Source: Anastrepha obliqua (taxonomy: Eukaryota; Arthropoda; Insecta; Diptera; Tephritidae). Taken from it: 64,000 nucleotides of DNA. Below, one piece after another: positions 20,737 through 32,142 of this stretch. The stretch lies in the NCBI RefSeq assembly GCF_027943255.1, contig NC_072893.1, positions 62,280,001 to 62,344,000 on the forward strand, in the 5' to 3' direction. Within the stretch, counting starts at the first letter, position 1. Each line of letters begins with the position of its first letter. The translations under genes and the position numbers were made by a program. The notes below the pieces were generated by a model that was not told the origin of the DNA, did no database searches, and saw only the letters and a program-made list of their open reading frames with translations.

Positions 20737-22345
20737 TTAGGTTCTTCCTTAAGTTTTGCGGCTCGATAAGAGAGGGCATTGCTGGTAGTATAAACTTGTT
20801 TGGATACACTCTTCATATGAACTCTTGTGAAGTTTCACTTCAATCCACCACTTCATTTTTTGTTTACAAGCCATTCAGTGCCGACGTGTTACAGTATTTT
20901 CTACATTGGAGAAAGTAGAAATCGTGCAGAAATTGAATTTTTAATTTTGAAGACTTACAAGCAGAGGAAATTTGTGAACGAATGTTGAAAGTGCATGAAG
21001 ACATTTCGACTACAATTAGTTCAGTTTAGAATTTATTGTGGTCCTACAAGCTTTGAAGACGATCCACGTCAAGGACGTTGAAAAGCACCAACAACACCAG
21101 AAGTCGTAGAAAAAATACAGGATATCGTATTGGAAAAGCGTTGAGTGACTGAAAGAGATTTAGTAGAAGCCCTAGGCATCTCTTGGGGCAGTATAAAGAA
21201 TATTTTGACTGAAGTATTGGGTTTCAGAAAGCTGTGTGTCAACTTGGCGAATTTTGCGTCGGGACTTGGGCCTACACCCGTACAAGATCCAACTGACCCA
21301 GGAGCTCAAAGTTGATGACTATAAACAACGCCGTTTGTTCGCTGACTGGGCTTCGAATCGCTTGGAAGAGAACCCCAGTTTTGGGCGAAAAATCATCTTT
21401 AGTGTCGAGGCGCATTTTTGGATGAATGGCTGTGTTAACAAACAAAATTGCCGTATATGCGACGACACCAATCCACACGAGGCTCACCAGGTGATAATGC
21501 ATCCTCAAAAAGTTACCGTTTGGTGTGGATTTTTGGCCGGCGGCGTCATTGGTCCGTACTTTTTTGAAAACGACGTTGGTGAGGCGGTCACCGTCAACAG
21601 CGAGCGCTACACAACGATGATAACCAATTTTGTATGGCCCATATTGAACCATATGGACCTCCGACATGTGGTTCCACAGCAGGACGGCGCTACGTGCCAC
21701 ACAGTAAACGCCACGATTGACATTCTGCATGAACGAATTGAGGGTAAGGTTATCTCTCGCAGGGGTGATGTGAATTGGCCACCAAGGTCATGCGATTTCA
21801 CTCCGCTAGACTTTTTCCTGTGGGGTTTCTTGAGTCTATGCAAATAAACCACAATCGACCGATGCTCTAAAGATGAACATAACACAGGCCATCGCTCAAA
21901 TTCAGCCGGATCTATGCGGAAGAGTCATTGAAAATTGGAACACTCGGATCTGTTCCACCGTAAGAAGCCGAGGCGGGCATTTGAATGATGTCATATACCA
22001 CACTTAATGGCATATATGCGCCTTTCAAATAATAATTTTGTCAATAACTCACACACAGGTTGTTTTATTCCATTTCAACATCTACCCGCCCTTATTGAAA
22101 AACCCTTTATTTAGAGAGTTTTTGAAAGGACAAAGTGGATTTTGTGTATCAATTCATCGCTATAGATGAAACTTGGGTATATCACTATGAGTCAAAATAA
22201 AAGGGTAAGGAGTGGTGTGAACTTGGTTCGTCGGCTCCGAAACGAATTTGTGTCCCGAAATCGACCAAGGAGTGATGGCATCAGTTTTTTGGGATGCGAA
22301 AGGAATTTCGTTTGTGAATTAAGAACACTGCCACGCCGTAGTCTT
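20737..22345 (+). mobile_element. Mariner relic, its middle replaced by a DD41D fragment
   Basis: The left end TTAGGTTCTTCCTTAAGTTT follows TA and looks like a mariner terminal repeat. Downstream, 20880-21235 shows a broken N-terminal domain: EEICERMLKVHEDI, then DDPRQGR and VTERDLVEALGIS (HTH), ending at ILTEVLGFRKLCV. The mariner reading resumes at about 22128 with DFVYQFIAIDETWVYHYES (first catalytic D) and VMASVFWDAKGISFV, then is lost. The intervening 21236-22107 belongs to another family. The right end is missing and several stops are present. Confidence 0.75.
21236..22107 (+). mobile_element. DD41D-type transposase relic (catalytic domain)
   Basis: From the junction the frame reads STWRILRRDLGLHPYKIQ (end of the second HTH), then RKIIFSVEAHFWMNG, where the first catalytic D of FSDEAHFW has become V. 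QQDGATCHT carries the second D and WPPRSCDFTPLDFFLWG the third, with 41 residues between them, the DD41D spacing of rosa-type elements. A TAA at 21845 cuts off the C-terminus, still readable downstream as SRGGHLNDVIYHT in another frame. The right end AAAAACCCTT abuts TA at 22108-22109. The element's left third is absent. Confidence 0.8.
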
Positions 22346-23239
22346 TCTTTTCCAGCGCTACTCCAGGGAATTCATATACTGAGTTGACTTGCTCTTTGTT
22401 AGTTGCTGTTTTCGAGAACCAAACTGGTGCATTGCCATTAAATTTTCCTCTTCAATTATGGCGTTTAACCTTTAAAAAAAAAAAAAGAAACCATATCCAG
22501 AGGCTTTCCAAGTTCTAGTATGAGTATAATTTGTGTTACTTAACTATGACCACAACTAAGACTTTGAGAATACATATGAACAGGAGTAACTATGACTATG
22601 ACTAAGCCTATCAGTATGGTTACGACTACGACTATGACTTTGCATATCTACTTCGATAGCTGAATGGCAATCGAAATGGAACCAGTCACCAAACGGCGGG
22701 TGGTCGTATAGGTTGATCCCACGGATGAACGAATGTATCTCTCGAAAACACGGAGACATGGATGCTTCTAAAAACATTTACATTGCCTAGACTTGGCTGG
22801 TAATTCGTATTAACCAGAATGCTTGAACGAAGAGGAGTCTACCGAACATGGGGACTTGTACTACAGCAGGTCCGCCAGAGAACGCGACGACCTAGCAAAC
22901 AAAACTGGTGAGTTTCAAATCTAGTCCTACAAATGCTTGAGATGAAAAGTGGAGGGTAGTGCAAGCTTTTTCAACATGAACTATCATGGAAGTTCGCAAT
23001 ATTAATTGGAGGCGAAGGAATAATGCAAGATGAACGTAACAGCAGGATGAACCATCGAGCTTGAAATGTTTTTAGTGGCGTTAAAGTCGCTCACTGACTT
23101 TGAATATGACTATGAATGTGACATGACTAAGGACATGACTATTTCCACGACTTTTAATATAATTAATACTATGGGTCTGCATGATATTTGCGGCCACGAC
23201 ACTTGTCATTTTCCAGTTTTCTTCATTCTGGCACATATG
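22346..23239. other. Gap with imperfect GACTAT-type repeats
   Basis: Runs of ACTATGACTATGACT-like hexamers occur at 22545-22640 and 23097-23160, and again at 23765-23812, bracketing the retrotransposon relic. No coding motif was found. Confidence 0.4.
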
Positions 23240-23770
23240 TGGGATAAGATTTGACTCGCTTATGTTTTCACCAAGCATATTTCGCTCATTACACAACTAT
23301 GTAACAAACAAACCAGATACGCCTCGCCGTTTCTTGTTCTTTGGGGCACTGTCGGCGGTACGGGTCGTTCTCAAGATGGAACTTGTGTAGGTATGCTTTA
23401 ATGCAAATGTGTCTAGTAAGCAACTGCGTTAGACAAAAATCGATTTCTCCGCATCTTTGCTCAATCCACATCGCAATGTTTGAAATCAGTTCAAAGGTCC
23501 ACCTACTTCTCTGGGATTGCTTCCACCGTATCTGTCATTCCTTAATTGTTCGCAGCCTTTCTTCTTTCCTAGCCGTGCTCGACGATCTCTGCCCAATGGA
23601 GTTACGTAATTATTTATTTCAACCGCGAGAGGGTCGATAGGCACCATTCCCGTTATTACATCGATTGCGTCATCTCTCAAGGCGCCAAGTGTGTATGTGC
23701 TGCAGATTAATGCTGCGTACAGAATAATTGTGCTCGTCACTGTTAATAGGAGTTTCCGTATATTGGACAA
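23240..23770 (-). mobile_element. R1/I-like non-LTR retrotransposon C-terminal relic
   Basis: The minus strand encodes SNIRKLLLTVTSTIILYAAL and GALRDDAIDVITGMVPIDPL (23770-23620), the usual thumb region after RT. After frame breaks, 23471-23250 reads LTRHICIKAYLHKFHLEND, then a Cys-Cys...Cys cluster (CRRQ changed, CPKEQETA, WFVC) resembling the C-terminal CCHC. No RNase H was seen between, which suits an R1-like element. Family placement is tentative. Confidence 0.65.
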
Positions 23771-23934
23771 GACTTTGACTATGCCTGTGACTATGAAATC
23801 CTACTTAAGCATGACCTGGTTATATGAAGGTCGGTACTGTCCAAGGTTATACCTTTCTCTACTATTTACTTTTTTTCGGTATGTGTTCTTTTCATTCTAC
23901 TAATCGCCGCTTCATTACTAGCCCATACATTTTC

Positions 23935-24440
23935 TTCACTCCTAACCTTGATTTTTTGTCGAGACAGACTAGCAATTACACCACTCAGATACAATATTAA
24001 GCCCATTGTACTGCACATGGATTCCCTTTTTAATTTTCTTTAAATCTACTCGACCTCCGAAGACATCTGAGTAGACTTTGTGGAGGGAGACAAGGTGGTC
24101 GCTTCTTACCAAAGACTTCAAACCTGATTCGAGTGAAGGCCTGGCAGACGCACAGAAAGACTTCCGCCGTTTCATGCTCCTCTCCACATGCTGGGCACAG
24201 TGCACTGTCTGAGATGCCCACCCTTCCCATGTGCTTTGCCCATAGAAAGTGGCCCGTCATTAGTCCAAGGACCTTAGAGCCCATTCTAGCTAAGGAGTCA
24301 GTAGTCTCGTTACCCACGATATGCACGTGTCCCGGGACCGATGTTAGCATCACGCTTTTACGCCTACCGACATAGTTCATCCTGGATTTACAGGACTCTA
24401 CTACCCTTGAAGTGGTTGAAGGGCTTTCTAAGGCCCTGAG
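23935..24440 (-). mobile_element. Non-LTR retrotransposon 3' fragment, family B
   Basis: On the minus strand, RNase H is readable from LTSVPGHVHIVGNETTDSLA (24340 on), then a deletion joins it to GLMTGHFLWAKHMGRVGI, the Cys/His cluster CPACGEEHETAEVFLCVC, and SRFKEN near the stop. The 3' end (CTAGTCTGTCTCGACAAAAA) is that of the copies at 42905, 52533 and 55830. This copy is truncated at both the RT and the first half of RNase H. It is a dead fragment. Confidence 0.8.
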
Positions 24441-24529
24441 TTCACTCCTAACAAAAGCCGTTCTTGAAAAACATGACCATCGTCACTCACTTCCACGTGG
24501 CATTAAGGATTTAATGAAATGCTTCAACG

Positions 24530-24685
24530 GCGGCCGCCGCACTAGCTGTATTTCTGCCATGAAAAAGCTCCTCATAAAAGCGATCACCCGTTCGGAGTCA
24601 GCGTAAAACTGTAGGTTTCTCCATTTGTGGAAAGCCATCAAGACGCACGTCACAAATTTCAGGAGGAACTCGGCCAAATATTAGT
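24530..24685 (+). mobile_element. SINE copy with internal deletion
   Basis: Starts with GGCGGCCGCCG, then jumps to TGTATTTCTGCCATGAAAAA and runs through CTCCATTTGTGGAAA and GGAGGAACTCGGCCAAA. The A and B boxes are deleted. Confidence 0.75.
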
Positions 24686-24689
24686 AGGC

Positions 24690-26157
24690 TCAAATTATTA
24701 TATTATTGGTTCAATTTTTAAACGAAAGTGCCAGAAAACTCTCTCAAAATACACAGCACACTCTCATGAAGTCACAAAAAGGTTGATGAATTATGAGTTA
24801 AATGGAGGACCATTAATAACCAAATATATGCATTGCTTACTTTTGTCAAACGGGCAAAACTGCTTGTGTTTGCTTATTTCGCTCTGTCGTGTGCCAGCTA
24901 CAACTACAAATAAAGCGCCAGTTTCGCGCCTCAAATAGCGCCACGGTTTCTTAGTAAACGCTAAAAACTCATATTTACTACAAAAACTAGAAGCAAAAAC
25001 CATATTTTAGTTGGGTAAGACGGTTATGCAAAGCTAAGACCGTTTCTTAGCTGCAACTGCATGGCATGGATGTCAGCGTTAGTTCATATAAGCATTTGAA
25101 AATTAAAAAAAATACTATTACTCTTGCTGCATTTGTCACTGAGAAGCATAGCTATTTTGCCAAATCTGTTTACACAAACTCGTTACTGTATTTGTATATT
25201 CAAAGAGCTCTTTACGGACACATTTCATGTATGTATATTTACACACCCCATACATAGAAATTCCTCACTTGTATATGTATCAACCTGTAGGTGTGGTTGC
25301 GTGTGAGTGTGCACATGCTCCAGCTCTATGGCGTGGCAAGGCGGATAGCAACTATTCTCAGCCCTAGACAGTACACGAAAAAAAGGCTCTGGTTGAAAGG
25401 CAAACTTTAATGCCCTTTTTTACTTTCAAATTTTTAGAAACGTAAGAGTTGCATTTTATCCTCAACTCACAGCAGATATTTCTGTTTTTGTCACCCCAGT
25501 TTTTGTGTAATTTATCACAGGATACGAGACAAGTGAAAGAGCGACTCAAAGCTGCTACCCTGTGCGCGTTTGAAGGGCTTGGGAAGCGAGTCATACACGA
25601 ATTTGGTAATGGGTGTCCGCGCACAACCTCATATACTTACGCACATAGAAGCACATACCGGTTTTTGCTTGTGCATTTTGAACTTGTGAGCATTTGAGCT
25701 AGAAATCCCATATGCATGACATGGTTGAGTGGAATTTCTCTAGATTCATATGCTGCAGTTAATATCTATATACGTATGTATGTATGTATGAGTAGCCAGC
25801 ACTGTGCCCACAAAATGCCACATTCCTACGTTGATATCTACATTTGCAAACTTATTTGATGACCTTTTTTCTTTTTTTTTTTCTTTTTTGTTTTGTTTTT
25901 GGGAGTTTGCTTAAACGCTCAGCAGGCTAAAAAAATATACGGTTATGATTTATTAGCATGCGCTGACTGATGTTGTCAGTTGAATTTTAAAGCAGATTAC
26001 AATGAATGACTGTTTCTGAAACTGCCAAAAAACACAAGTGCCCATATACGCCTTTATTTGTTTATGTGCTGTGTATTGTTGGGCGCTCAAGGACGCAAGA
26101 GTAGATTTGGCTTAATATTTGAAAACAAAAGCAAAATATTTATGCAGGAGTATTCAA
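24690..26157. other. Gap without recognisable gene
   Basis: No transposon or domain recognised. Contains GTATGTATGTATG near 25778-25790 and a T-rich run at 25866-25900. Possibly intron or intergenic host DNA. Confidence 0.4.
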
Positions 26158-26405
26158 GTGGCCGCCGTAGCCGAATGGGTTGCATGACTACCATTCGAAG
26201 TTCAGAGAGAATGTAGGTTCGAATCTCGGTGAAACACCAAAATGAAAAAAAAAAAGTTTTTTCTAATAGCTCTCCTCTCGGCAATGGCAAACTTCGAGTG
26301 TATTTCTGCCATGAAAGGCTCTTCATAAAAAATATCTGCCGCAGTCGGCTGAAAACTGTAGGTCCCTCCATTTGTGGAACAACATCAAGACGCACGCCAC
26401 AAATA

Positions 26406-27071
26406 CAGGGTCATATAGCGTTTGCTGTTTGAATCACCTATTTTTTTGAGAATGGTAACACAAATGACATATCAAATGTGTTCATAATTTACTTAAAGGT
26501 TTGACATTTACAAAATGGGACGCCATACGCTTGAAAAAAATTGGGAAATATTGAAAACCTATTTCCAAAGTGGTGAGTCTTCTTCTTCTTCCTCGGTTAC
26601 AGTAAATGGCGAGCGTTACCGTGACATGCTCAACGAGTTGTTTCCAAAAATTGAAGAGAATGACATGGACGGCATTTGGTTTCAACAGGACGGTGCAACT
26701 TGTCACACTGCCAAAGTTACACTCGAACTTTTGGCTACCGTTTTTGAAAACCGAATAATCAGCCGAAATTCCGATATCAATTGGCCGCCTCGGAGCTGTG
26801 ATTTAAGCGCGTTGGACTATTGTTTGTGGGGAGCTGTTAAAGACAAATGCTATGCGAACCATCCAGAGACGATTGATGCTTTAAAATACGAAATCGAAGT
26901 TGCCATCCATGAAATTGGAGCCCAAACAATCGAAAATGTGCTTAAAAATTGGGTTGATTGAATGACCTACTGTAAAGCGAGTCGTGGCAGTCATTTGTTT
27001 GAAAAAATATTGATTAGTTTTTTTTGTTTTTATAGCCTATTCAAAAAGTAAATTTTACATGGCCTACCCTA
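26406..27071 (+). mobile_element. Internally deleted DD41D-type element
   Basis: Bounded by TA (26404-26405 and 27072-27073). Its ends begin CAGGGT (left) and TAGGGT (inverse of right); the rest of the inverted repeat is poorly conserved. It keeps an open frame described separately. The interruption of a known SINE fixes the borders independently of the ends. Confidence 0.75.
26515..26961 (+). CDS. Truncated DD41D-type transposase, deletion-fused, open frame of 148 residues
   Basis: The ATG at 26515 opens MGRHTLEKNWEILKTYFQS, the usual N-terminal helix of these transposases. After GESSSSSS the frame jumps to SVTVNGERYRDMLNELF, which is normally well past the first catalytic aspartate. The second aspartate (QQDGATCHT) and WPPRSCDLSALD with the third remain, as does the start of the C-terminal region (TIENVLKNWVD), where a TGA stops it before the SRGSHLFEKI tail. 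Most of both HTH motifs and the first catalytic D are missing, so it cannot transpose; the TCT run (26577-26592) at the junction may have promoted the deletion. It is open by survival or youth; expression is unknown. Confidence 0.7.
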   Translation: MGRHTLEKNWEILKTYFQSGESSSSSSVTVNGERYRDMLNELFPKIEENDMDGIWFQQDGATCHTAKVTLELLATVFENRIISRNSDINWPPRSCDLSALDYCLWGAVKDKCYANHPETIDALKYEIEVAIHEIGAQTIENVLKNWVD

Positions 27072-27289
27072 TAGAAGGAGGTGCTCGGCCAAACACCCAG
27101 AAAGTGTGTACGTGCCAATTAGATGTATATACTATAATATTTTCTACGCATATTTTTTTGAAAAATGTCCATAAATGAAAAAAAATGTACCGATTCATTC
27201 TACTACATTATACTACAAAAACGTCAAAGCACCCACGAAATTCGAAAGATGAGCCTTTTTCACACTCAATAGGAGTAGGAGCAAGTCCT

Positions 27290-27745
27290 ATATGGTCAGG
27301 CAGATCTCAATCCTACTCCTTCGTAAGGAAACTATTTCACATGTCTCTAGCCAGTTCATCCATCTCGCAGTTTCCCGCAATGTCGCTATGACCAGGTACC
27401 CATCCAGATGAGACTTATAGCAAAAAATTCGGTAGATATCGAAAGTGAAGTTAGGTATTCCCTGATTAATTTTGAGTGCACGTTCAACGAGTTTAGGGCC
27501 CTAATTGCAGCTGGGCTGTCGGAGTAAATAGTTATTATCCGAATGAGCAGCCAAACAGCTACTCCTTAGCTTAAAACATACGGTTCGGTAACCTGAAACA
27601 GAACACCAATATTGTATAATAACAATAACCCTAACCCGAATACTCCTCCACCTATCTTTCAGTCCAACTTTGAGCCATCCGTGAATAGGTTCACTAGGCC
27701 CTATCACCAAATGCTACACTCCGCCCACTCCTCCCTTGATGGAAT
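27290..27745 (-). mobile_element. RNase H relic of a further non-LTR family
   Basis: On the minus strand FTDGSKLD begins near 27690, then after breaks SDSPAAIRALNSLNVHSKLI (27520-27460) and ISLIWMGTW / HCG-NC-DELAR remnants near 27400-27350. These are the D, D and H/D motifs of RNase H. Many stops. Flanking RT or tail not found. Confidence 0.65.
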
Positions 27746-28434
27746 ATGAGAGGAGAAAGCTCCGTATGAAGCCGGCCTTGTTTATTATTATTAATGGGCT
27801 AATTGATTGATGCTTAGAAAACCACCAGAATGGCACTGGATGGGAACTTACAAATGAGCAGGGACCGCGATCAGCCAAAGAATACTTAGAGAAGTTCGAT
27901 GTTGCGCGAGCCAGCAGATGCCGACATCACATGGGACGGCGCAAAAACAACAGCCCAGAACTGTGTACGATAGAGACCATATACTCCCGAGCGGAGTGAA
28001 TAAGACAAAAAAATTGATTGCCACTTTGAACTATTGTAGAATGCATGGTTTTTCACTTCTCATATATTGTCTATATTGGAATAAAGAATTTTTTTTTATA
28101 CACATTTGTTAGAATTAGCTATGCTTTCAAGCTCCAGTTTATGGAGCTTTGAGTGAACTACACTCCTTCTCAAATTCTTTAGTCTTTGAATTATTTTTTT
28201 TTGACGTCTAAATTTATAAGGTTCTAAAAAAAATTGTTTAGTTAATTTGTACTGTTTCATCGTATTAAAAACGCACGCTGCTAATACACTACAATACTGC
28301 ATTATGCTTCTGCCACAAAATGCTTCACAATATTCACTGTTGAGACACAAGGCTCACAATTTTTGGTATGCTAAGGAGCCATAAGTACTGTATTGACTGT
28401 TTTGGCAACCCACCTGCACTACCTGCAAAATATA
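27746..28434. other. Gap without recognisable gene
   Basis: No motif recognised on either strand. Confidence 0.35.
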
Positions 28435-28436
28435 TA

Positions 28437-29686
28437 CGAAGGGTGCCTTTTATTTGGCAGGATTTGGCAACCCTGGTGTTGCAATCTGGCAACTGACAGC
28501 TGTACCGCAAAGTTTGACATTTTTTGGCTTTTACGTACTCAGAACGTTTTGAAATACCAGCGCTATTTGTGTTGTTTACAGTAACTTAAAGATTCATCTC
28601 GGTCCAAAAATGGAATTAAATCGTAAACATTTTCGTGCGATTATTTTTTACAACTTTCGACGTGGATTAACTCAGCAACATTGCATGGATGAACTTAATT
28701 CAGTTTTTGGCGATGAAGCTCGTGGTCGTAGTTCACTCCAAGACGAATTTCGTGAAGGTCGTCCAAAATCAGTTGTTGTTCCGAAAACCATTGATGCTGT
28801 GCGCAAACTGATATTGCAAGATCGTCATGTGACCTATCGTGAGATTGAGACAATCTTAGGCATTAATGGGACCAGCATACATTCAGTATTGCATAAACAT
28901 TTGACTGTCAAACAAATTTGTTCGCGTTGGATCCCACACAATTTGGCAATCGCTCAAAAAAACGCTCGTGTCGATTGGTCGAAGGAAATGTTCAAAAAAT
29001 ACGATCGCGGGGCTTCGAAACACGTCTATGACATCGTGACAGGTGATGAATCATGGATTTACGCGTATGAGCCCGAAAGTAAACAGCAGTCGATTGTATG
29101 GGTGTTTCAAGATGAGCCAAATCCAACAAAAGTTGTTCGCGCACGAAGCACTTCCAAGCAAATGGTCGCCTGTTTTTTCGGAAAAACTGGACATGTCGCA
29201 ACCGTATCACTAGAGCAACTCAGAACAGTAAATTCTGAGTGGTACACAATCATTTGTTTGCCAGTTGTCTTCCAAGAAATTAGGAAAACCAATCGCCAAA
29301 GACGCATCACTCTTCACCAGGACAATGCGAGCTCTCACACATAGGCTCAAACAACTGCATTTTTGAGCACCCAAAACATCGAATTAATGGGTCATCCGCC
29401 GTATAGTCCTGACTTGGCACCGAATTTATGTTCTTTTATTCCCGTACGTAAAAAAGAAACTGAGAGGTCAACGTTTATCGACACCTGAAGGAGCGGTTGG
29501 GGCATTCAGAATGCATGTTTTGGAGGTATCTCATTCAGAGTGGCAAAAGTGCTTCGACAATTGGTTCAAACGCATGCAAAAGTGTATAGATCTTCATGGA
29601 GAATATTTTGAAAAACAATAAAGTGATTTTCGATGATTAAAATTTCTTTTTGTTCTCTAATCCCGAAACATAAAAGGCACCCCTCG
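28437..29686 (+). mobile_element. Mariner, complete ends, transposase broken late
   Basis: Ends start CGAAGGGTGCCTTTTAT (left) and, inverted, CGAGGGGTGCCTTTTAT (right), flanked by TA (28435-28436, 29687-29688). The ATG at 28610 opens 244 codons. The N-terminal domain has lost about a dozen residues before GRSSLQDEF, then shows the second HTH (VTYREIETILGINGTSIHSV), RWIPHNL linker, VTGDESWIYAYEPES (first D) and LHQDNASSHT (second D). A TAG at 29342 ends it just before AQTTAFLSTQNIEL; the SPDLAP motif is followed by a deletion that removes the third D. Dead, but most of the frame survives, so decay is moderate. Confidence 0.9.
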
Positions 29687-29688
29687 TA

Positions 29689-31645
29689 TGAACTATCATA
29701 TTTAATTACATCGATTTTTTCTATTTTCTTTGTCCACGGCTCTCACTCTTTCCAAGTTAATTCAGCTGAGCTATTGAAGTGATTGAAAATCCATCAAGGT
29801 TGCAAGAGCTGCTCAATCATTAAAAGGCTTGAAATTAAAAATGTAACGTTTGCCGGCATGGAATAACTGCATGACGCGTAATATCTCTCTTTCAGTTAAA
29901 TTTTATATTTACCTGCATGCAGTATTTTGTATCAATACATAAATATACTTCTTCATGCTTAAAATCATTACTTACTCTTCCCTTTGAAGTTGAAAATAAA
30001 GTAGTTTTCACTGCAATCGAAAACCCAGCGTAATATTTTCCCATTTTAAATGCACTTTTTATGCCTCTTTGCATCAACTTCAAGCGAAAACATCAACAAA
30101 TAAATAAAATTGAGATACAGACTGTTGCCAGAGAATTTAATCGGAAACGCTTTTACACACACAACTGAACTCGTAAATTCACGTGCCCGCATTTGTGCAG
30201 TTATGTGTGTATGTACTAAATGCATATGCATGTGTGTCGATATGGACGTGTTAACAATGCCGGTGACATATTGTACATGCATTCATATGTAGCTTACTTC
30301 CGTGGCGCAAGCAAAAACAGCAAGCACTCACACACAGAAAGAACTAAGGCCTTAAATAGAACAGCATGGAATTCAATGTAAGTAAATGTATATACATGAG
30401 TACATGTACATATGTGCGTATGCGTGTGTGTGGTTGTGGGTTTAGTGTTGCAAAAGTGATAAAATGTTGCAAAATGTCATAAAGTTTCAAGTGAAAGAGC
30501 GAATAGAAAATATGCATAGAGCATGTGTAGTCTGCTTTTAGGGGCGCAGTGGACACACAGCATTGCTCCTGGCTACAGTTAGGTATACAAATTAACTTTA
30601 TTTTTACGATTACACGTGTGACAGGCTCTCAAGCCACACTCGGACTCGGACACTCTCACGCACGCACACATCCCCATACGCACATACACAAGCACTCAGT
30701 GCCCAAACTGTCATAAAATTTTAAAAACAAATGACAGTAGGATAAATAGATGGATGTTAGTAGTGTTGCACGTACAAATCTCGATTATCTATGTGTGATG
30801 GGCGCTAGCATGAGTGCGCGTGTGTGCGTGTTAGAATGATATTGCGGAAGTGTAAAATCTACATGCAATTAATGTAAACTACAAAACTCTCACACACGCG
30901 TCACAACAGCAACTATAGCAACAATTGTAATGGCGGTAGAAATGATTTCGCCAACAATACTCTGCCATGTAAATAAATAACTACTGAAACTGAGCTGTTT
31001 GGTAGCAACAAACAACAGCAGCAACAAACTATAAATGACGATAGGAAAACAAACAAACAAATACGGCTGACAATTACAAATGCACTCGTCATTATTCGTC
31101 GCTCGTTGGCAGTTGTCGCCGGTTGTGTGTAGTCGTACGTCGTTAGTCATATTATTCTTTTGTTACAAATCATTCTCGTTTTGTTTAGCTTTTCATTATA
31201 CCTATGCAGGTTTTTTTCACTACTCCTTGCCTGCTGTGCACCATTTCGCTTTATTGCCATCATGCAGTAGCAATTAACAATTGTAGGTAGTAGAACACTT
31301 TCATTTACATGAATGTGCTCACATATACTTGTGTGTATGTGTGCATGTATGTGTGTTCACATGTGCCTTAACCACTCCGGCAACTAGTTTACCGCTTCAA
31401 GCTAACTCAACTCAGCCAGCCCAATGCAATTTACATTTTCTAGACGTTTGTGTTTAGGGTTGCTCTTATATTCCATATGTATGGGTCCAACACAAAATTT
31501 ACAAATCAGGAATAAGAAAGTGACTTGGGCTACAAACTTTTTAAATTTTGATTTCTTAAAGAAAGATTCCAAAGGACTAAGTCATCTGATTACAACATCC
31601 TATGAGGCGTCCCTTGGAGTTGTTGAGAGTTAGATTTTGCCGAAT
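29689..31645. other. Nearly 2 kb without recognised repeats or genes
   Basis: No transposon or coding motif. Contains fly-type microsatellite patches (GTGTGTATGTGTGC near 31325-31360; CACACA near 30650-30690). Likely host intron or intergenic DNA. Confidence 0.4.
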
Positions 31646-31649
31646 ATTT

Positions 31650-31925
31650 TTGGCACGTTTGCGACGGCACGTATCGTAGGCGATGAACCAGTGAGCTGTA
31701 TGAGCTTTACGGTAACTTACACATAGTACAGCCAATACAGATGCAGCGGCCCCGCTGGCTAAATCAAGTCATCCAAACAAAGGATCCCGCTCTGAAAGTA
31801 CTCGATCGGGTTCGAGCTAGTGGTAGCAGAGAAAGAGAAAACCATCAGGTGGAGTAAGACTTAGTTTCACTTACTTTGAATGCTCAACTGATGTCTGAGG
31901 CTTTCATGGCAATCAAGAAGAGGTG
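31650..31925 (+). mobile_element. Second, badly degraded RTE/CR1-like 3' fragment
   Basis: Follows the copy at 16286-16678 base by base with many changes: AGCTGTATGAGCTTTACG, then CTGAAAGTACTCGAT and AGCTAGTGGTAGCAGAG, ending ATCAAGAAGAGG. Stops in all frames. Confidence 0.7.
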
Positions 31926-32142
31926 CCAGGTATACTTCAGTTACCTTGTATATGTATATATTTAGTAATAACCCTAATGCCATGTCGATGAGTCGTTCGC
32001 GTCCGATGCTTATTTTTACTGTATTACGCCAACATAACGCCGAATTAGCAAAAATACATAAAGTATCTTCGAAGCTTTAACTAAACATATCTGAAGAGAT
32101 TTTTTCAAAAAATTGTATCTTAATAATATTATATCACTATAT

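Larger units (their letters stand above)
26158..27140 (+). mobile_element. tRNA-derived SINE split by a DD41D element
   Basis: The head (GCCGCCGTAGCCGAATGGGT with A box, GGTTCGAATCTCGG B box) and body run to CGCCACAAATA at 26405. The expected continuation, GGAGGTGCTCGGCCAAACAC, appears only at 27076 and ends with the TATA-rich tail near 27140. The intervening 666 bp are the DD41D-type element, inserted at a TA. Confidence 0.85.

Noticed and set aside
21272..21730. 152-codon antisense frame
   Set aside because: Antisense shadow of the DD41D transposase; no motif of its own. The same holds for 37704-38195 (minus) and 8727-9281 (plus, over the mariner).
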